A stretch of DNA of 15,410 bases, from the NCBI GenBank assembly GCA_965657935.1, contig CBFHQE010000069.1, positions 1 to 15,410 on the forward strand, written 5' to 3'. Below, in pieces: positions 12,823 through 15,410 of this stretch. The translations under genes and the position numbers were made by a program. Origin of the DNA: Maricaulis sp965657935. GTDB lineage: Bacteria > Pseudomonadota > Alphaproteobacteria > Caulobacterales > Maricaulaceae. The notes beneath the pieces were generated by a model. The model saw only the letters and a list, made by a program, of their open reading frames with translations, was not told the origin of the DNA and searched no databases. Numbering within the stretch: position 1 is the first letter of the stretch; each line of letters opens with the position of its first letter.

Positions 12823-13770
12823 ATGAGTGCCGACATCATCCCCGCCAGCCATGACGAGGCCATCGCGCGCGCCGCAGAAATCCTGCGCGGCGGCGGGCTT
12901 GTGGCCATGCCCACAGAGACGGTCTATGGCCTGGCGGCCAATGCCGCGGACGCGGATGCTGTGGCCCGGCTGTATGAAGCCAAGGGCCGCCCGCGTTTCA
13001 ACCCGCTGATCGCGCATGTCACCGACGTCGAAATGGCCGCACGTTTGGCGCACCTTCCTGACCTGGCGCGCGGATTGATGCAGGCTTTCTGGCCCGGCCC
13101 GCTGACGCTGGTGCTGCCAAAAAAGGCCACGGCCCCGATCTGCGATCTGGCCAATGCCGGCCTGGACAGTGTCGCTATCCGCGCGCCGGCCCATCCGGCC
13201 GCGCAGGCGCTGATCCGGGCCGTCGACCGGCCACTGGTGGCGCCCAGCGCCAATCCGTCCGGCTCTGTCAGCCCGACCACGGCGCAACATGTTCTGGAAG
13301 GCCTGGGTCACAAGATTGATCTCATCCTGGATGGCGGCGCCTGCCCGGTCGGAGTTGAATCCACGGTGGTCATGGTTGAGGACGAGACAGCCAGCCTGTT
13401 GCGGCCCGGTGGTCTTGATCGCGGTGCCATTGAACCCCTTACCGGCCCTCTGGCCCGGATCGAGGACAGCGCGACGCCCGCCAGCCCCGGCATGCTGAAA
13501 AGCCATTACGCACCGGGCGCGAAAGTCCGCCTCCATGCGAACGAAGCTCGCGATGATGAAGTCCTGCTGGGCTTTGGCGAGATTACAGGCGATCTCAACC
13601 TGTCTGCGACCGGCGACCTAGCGGAAGCGGCCACCGGCCTCTTCGCCGCGCTGAGACAGCTTGATGCCAGTGGCGCGGCGAGCATCGCCGTGGCGCCCAT
13701 TCCCGAAATCGGCCTGGGCGAGGCCATCAATGACCGGCTGCAACGCGCAGCAGCACCGAGAGACAGCTGA
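12823..13770 (+). CDS. tsaC: L-threonylcarbamoyladenylate synthase (Sua5 type)
   Basis: Makes threonylcarbamoyl-AMP from threonine, bicarbonate and ATP, the first step toward t6A37 in tRNAs reading ANN codons; cytosolic. It has 315 residues: the YrdC/TsaC domain (about 10-200) plus the Sua5 C-terminal domain, so it is the long Sua5 form rather than the ~190-residue TsaC. Seen: GGLVAMPTETVYGLA (24-38), KGRPRFNPLIAHV (54-66), FWPGPLTLVL (89-98), SVAIRAPAHP (116-125), VAPSANPSG (139-147), VGVESTVV (176-183) and LLRPGG. The inter-domain linker SPGMLKSHYAP (221-231) is a Sua5 hallmark that covers the active site. The ATG has no clear Shine-Dalgarno. Its TGA overlaps the next gene's ATG by one base. 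Confidence 0.95.
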   Translation: MSADIIPASHDEAIARAAEILRGGGLVAMPTETVYGLAANAADADAVARLYEAKGRPRFNPLIAHVTDVEMAARLAHLPDLARGLMQAFWPGPLTLVLPKKATAPICDLANAGLDSVAIRAPAHPAAQALIRAVDRPLVAPSANPSGSVSPTTAQHVLEGLGHKIDLILDGGACPVGVESTVVMVEDETASLLRPGGLDRGAIEPLTGPLARIEDSATPASPGMLKSHYAPGAKVRLHANEARDDEVLLGFGEITGDLNLSATGDLAEAATGLFAALRQLDASGAASIAVAPIPEIGLGEAINDRLQRAAAPRDS

Positions 13771-15176
13771 TGACGCAATTGACCGACGAGATCCGCCAAG
13801 CCCTCAAGGACGCACTTGGCCCGAAGGGCTGGAGCGATGACGCCAACGAACTCGCCCCACATGTCGAGGACTGGCGCGGACGGTATCAGGGCTCAACGCC
13901 GATCCTGCTCAAGCCGGGCTCAACCGAAGAGGTCGCCGCTGCGGTCAAGATCTGCGCCGATGCCGGCATCGCCATTACGCCTCAGGGCGGCAATACCTCG
14001 CTGTGCGGTGCCGCGACCCCGCAGGGCGAAGTGCTGATCTCGCTCAAGCGCATGACACGGGTCCGCGAAATCGACGTCGGCAATGACTCGATGACAATCG
14101 AGGCCGGTTGCGTGCTGGAGAACCTCCAGAACATCGCGGCTGATGCGGACCGGCTCTTCCCGTTGGCACTGGGATCGCAGGGCTCGGCGATGATCGGCGG
14201 GCTGATCTCGACCAATGCCGGCGGTGTGCAGGTGCTGCGTTACGGCATGACGCGGGAGCTGGTTCTGGGCCTCGAGGCGGTTTTGCCCGACGGCACGATC
14301 TGGTCTGGGCTGACAGGTCTGCGCAAGGACAATACCGGCTATGATCTCAAGCAATTGCTGATCGGCGCCGAAGGCACGCTGGGCATTATCACAGCGGCCA
14401 CGCTGAAACTCTTCCCGCGCCCGGCGCGTACGGAACTGGCCCTTGTGGGCATGGACAGTGTCGAGGACGCGGTGACTTTCCTGGGTCTGGCCAAACGCCT
14501 GTCCGGCAATGCCGTGACCGCCTTTGAAATCCTGCCACGCATCGCGCTGGAACGCGTGCTGGAACACGTGCCCGGCACCCGCGACCCGCTGGTAAGCCAG
14601 CAGGCCTGGTATGTGCTGTGCGAACTCAGCTTCGGCCGCGCCGACGGCGCCCGCGAAACGCTTGAAGAGACACTGGGCGAAGGCTTTGAACAGGGCCTCA
14701 TCAAGGATGGCGCCATCGCCGAGAACGAGACCCAGGCCCGCGATTTCTGGCGCCTGCGTGAAAGCATCGCCGAGGCCGAACGCGCCTATGGCCGCTCGGT
14801 CAAACATGATGTCTCCATCCCGGTCTCCCGCATGGCCGAGTTCATCCAGCTGGGCAGCGAACGGGTGACACGAGCCTATCCCCAGGCCGTGGTCTTCTGT
14901 TTTGGGCATGTCGGCGACGGCAATGTGCATTTCAACTTCGCCTCCCCCAGCCCGGGCCAGGCGGATGAATTCATGACCCATGCAGCCGGCATTTCCGGCA
15001 TCGTCTATGACACCGTCGCCGAATTCGACGGCTCCATCTCGGCCGAGCACGGCATCGGCATCCTCAAGCGCGAGGAATTGGCGACGCGCAAGCCGGTGGA
15101 TGTGAAGGTGATGAAAGCGATCAAGTCAGCGCTGGATCCGAAAGGCATCATGAACCCGCGGGTTTTGCTGGGATAG
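13770..15176 (+). CDS. FAD-linked 2-hydroxyacid dehydrogenase (D-2-hydroxyglutarate/D-lactate/glycolate oxidase family)
   Basis: Flavoprotein of the VAO/PCMH fold, 468 residues, that oxidises a D-2-hydroxyacid to the 2-oxoacid and gives electrons to an acceptor such as ETF or quinone. The FAD-binding domain contains KPGSTEEVAAAVK (48-60), PQGGNTSLCGAA (71-82), ALGSQGSAMIGGLISTNAGG (133-152) and LLIGAEGTLGIIT (196-208). The C-terminal FAD-oxidase domain has KHDVSIPVSRM (345-355), FGHVGDGNVHFNF (378-390) with His380 and His387, and SAEHGIGILKR (424-434); these resemble the metal and substrate site of D-2-hydroxyglutarate dehydrogenases. D-lactate or glycolate cannot be excluded from sequence. 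No signal peptide or membrane helix. Its ATG overlaps the stop of the synthase gene as TGATG, so translation is probably coupled, though no shared function is known. Confidence 0.92.
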   Translation: MTQLTDEIRQALKDALGPKGWSDDANELAPHVEDWRGRYQGSTPILLKPGSTEEVAAAVKICADAGIAITPQGGNTSLCGAATPQGEVLISLKRMTRVREIDVGNDSMTIEAGCVLENLQNIAADADRLFPLALGSQGSAMIGGLISTNAGGVQVLRYGMTRELVLGLEAVLPDGTIWSGLTGLRKDNTGYDLKQLLIGAEGTLGIITAATLKLFPRPARTELALVGMDSVEDAVTFLGLAKRLSGNAVTAFEILPRIALERVLEHVPGTRDPLVSQQAWYVLCELSFGRADGARETLEETLGEGFEQGLIKDGAIAENETQARDFWRLRESIAEAERAYGRSVKHDVSIPVSRMAEFIQLGSERVTRAYPQAVVFCFGHVGDGNVHFNFASPSPGQADEFMTHAAGISGIVYDTVAEFDGSISAEHGIGILKREELATRKPVDVKVMKAIKSALDPKGIMNPRVLLG

Positions 15177-15274
15177 AAAGAGATCCGCCTGGCTGACAGC
15201 GGGATGAACGGCGTCCTCAGACTTGGCTCAGCCGGCCTCGCCTAGAAAGAGGTTCGAAACGACGGAGCTAAGTC

Positions 15275-15410
15275 ATGAAAATCCTCGCTGCTGCCCTCGC
15301 CGCCCTGGCCGTAACCGCCGCTGCCGACGCGCAACGTGCACCCTATGGCCTGCCGCTGCAGCCCGGTGAGGATTGCGCCGTTCGCTGGTATGAACGTGAT
15401 GGCAGTGGCG
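15275..15410 (+). CDS. Secreted protein of unknown function (N-terminal part only)
   Basis: Only 45 codons are visible before the window ends. The start MKILAAALAALAVTAAADAQ is a clear Sec signal peptide with likely cleavage after Ala19 (ADA-QR). The mature part begins RAPYGLPLQPGEDCAVRWYE and has one cysteine so far. GGAG at 15264-15267, 7 nt before the ATG at 15275, supports the start. I do not recognise the family. It is separated from the preceding gene by 98 nt, which contain only a loose inverted repeat (GGCTGA at 15191-15196, TCAGCC at 15228-15233) and no identifiable promoter, so it may have its own transcript. Confidence 0.65.
   Translation, partial: MKILAAALAALAVTAAADAQRAPYGLPLQPGEDCAVRWYERDGSG

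Noticed and set aside
13920..15050. 376-codon minus-strand frame opposite the FAD dehydrogenase
   Set aside because: Antisense shadow of a clear flavoprotein gene, with no family resemblance.
15251..15262. GGTTCGAAAC resembling a tRNA T-loop
   Set aside because: The flanking bases do not pair into a T stem and there is no acceptor, D or anticodon arm around it.
1..15410. Mobile element, prophage, CRISPR, toxin-antitoxin or defence system
   Set aside because: Looked for on both strands; no transposase, integrase, long repeats, repeat-spacer array, or known defence domains. Coding style looks uniform throughout by eye.

Overview
The window looks like chromosomal DNA of an alphaproteobacterium, plausibly of the Maricaulis/Hyphomonadaceae/Caulobacter side of the class. 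This is an inference from the high G+C coding style, the gene order histone deacetylase-like - xseB - ispA - dxs - tlyA, and the protein wording (Sua5 with a C-terminal domain, DmdC-type acyl-CoA dehydrogenase, b561/YceI pair). No tRNA, rRNA, CRISPR array, insertion sequence, phage gene or clear sign of recent transfer was seen. The content is mostly well-known housekeeping genes; no clearly new defence or mobile system was found.

Layout. From 8498 down to 1 there are eleven genes in a row on the minus strand. In transcription order they are: a small two-helix membrane protein, a YbjQ-family protein, two tandem signal peptidases I (lepB paralogues), an HSDL2-like short-chain dehydrogenase, a histone-deacetylase-like amidohydrolase, a tryptophan-rich histidine phosphatase, xseB, ispA (farnesyl diphosphate synthase), dxs, and tlyA, which runs off the left edge. 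The first four overlap or nearly touch (4-nt ATGA overlaps, then 3 nt), so they are probably translated in a coupled way. The isoprenoid core (dxs for the first step of the MEP pathway, ispA for C15 prenyl diphosphate) sits with xseB and tlyA, as in many alphaproteobacteria.

From about 8500 to 11060 the window holds two divergent intergenic regions and one convergent pair: a DUF4870-like membrane protein on the plus strand (8696-9079) faces a 586-residue acyl-CoA dehydrogenase on the minus strand (9171-10931), with a hairpin between their stop codons.

From 11059 rightward everything is on the plus strand. First comes a three-gene unit: YceI-family lipoprotein, cytochrome b561, YceI-family secreted protein, with an 8-nt overlap and a 6-nt gap. 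It is followed by a Sua5-type threonylcarbamoyl-AMP synthase and, overlapping by one base (TGATG), an FAD-linked 2-hydroxyacid dehydrogenase. The right edge cuts a secreted protein of unknown function.

The observations most worth a second look are: the lepB pair, whose genes share a 43-bp stretch with a single difference although the surrounding DNA has diverged, and whose proteins share a two-cysteine C-terminal tail; the tight coupling of a small membrane protein and a YbjQ protein to that pair; the YceI-b561-YceI sandwich; and the histidine phosphatase placed between the deacetylase and xseB.
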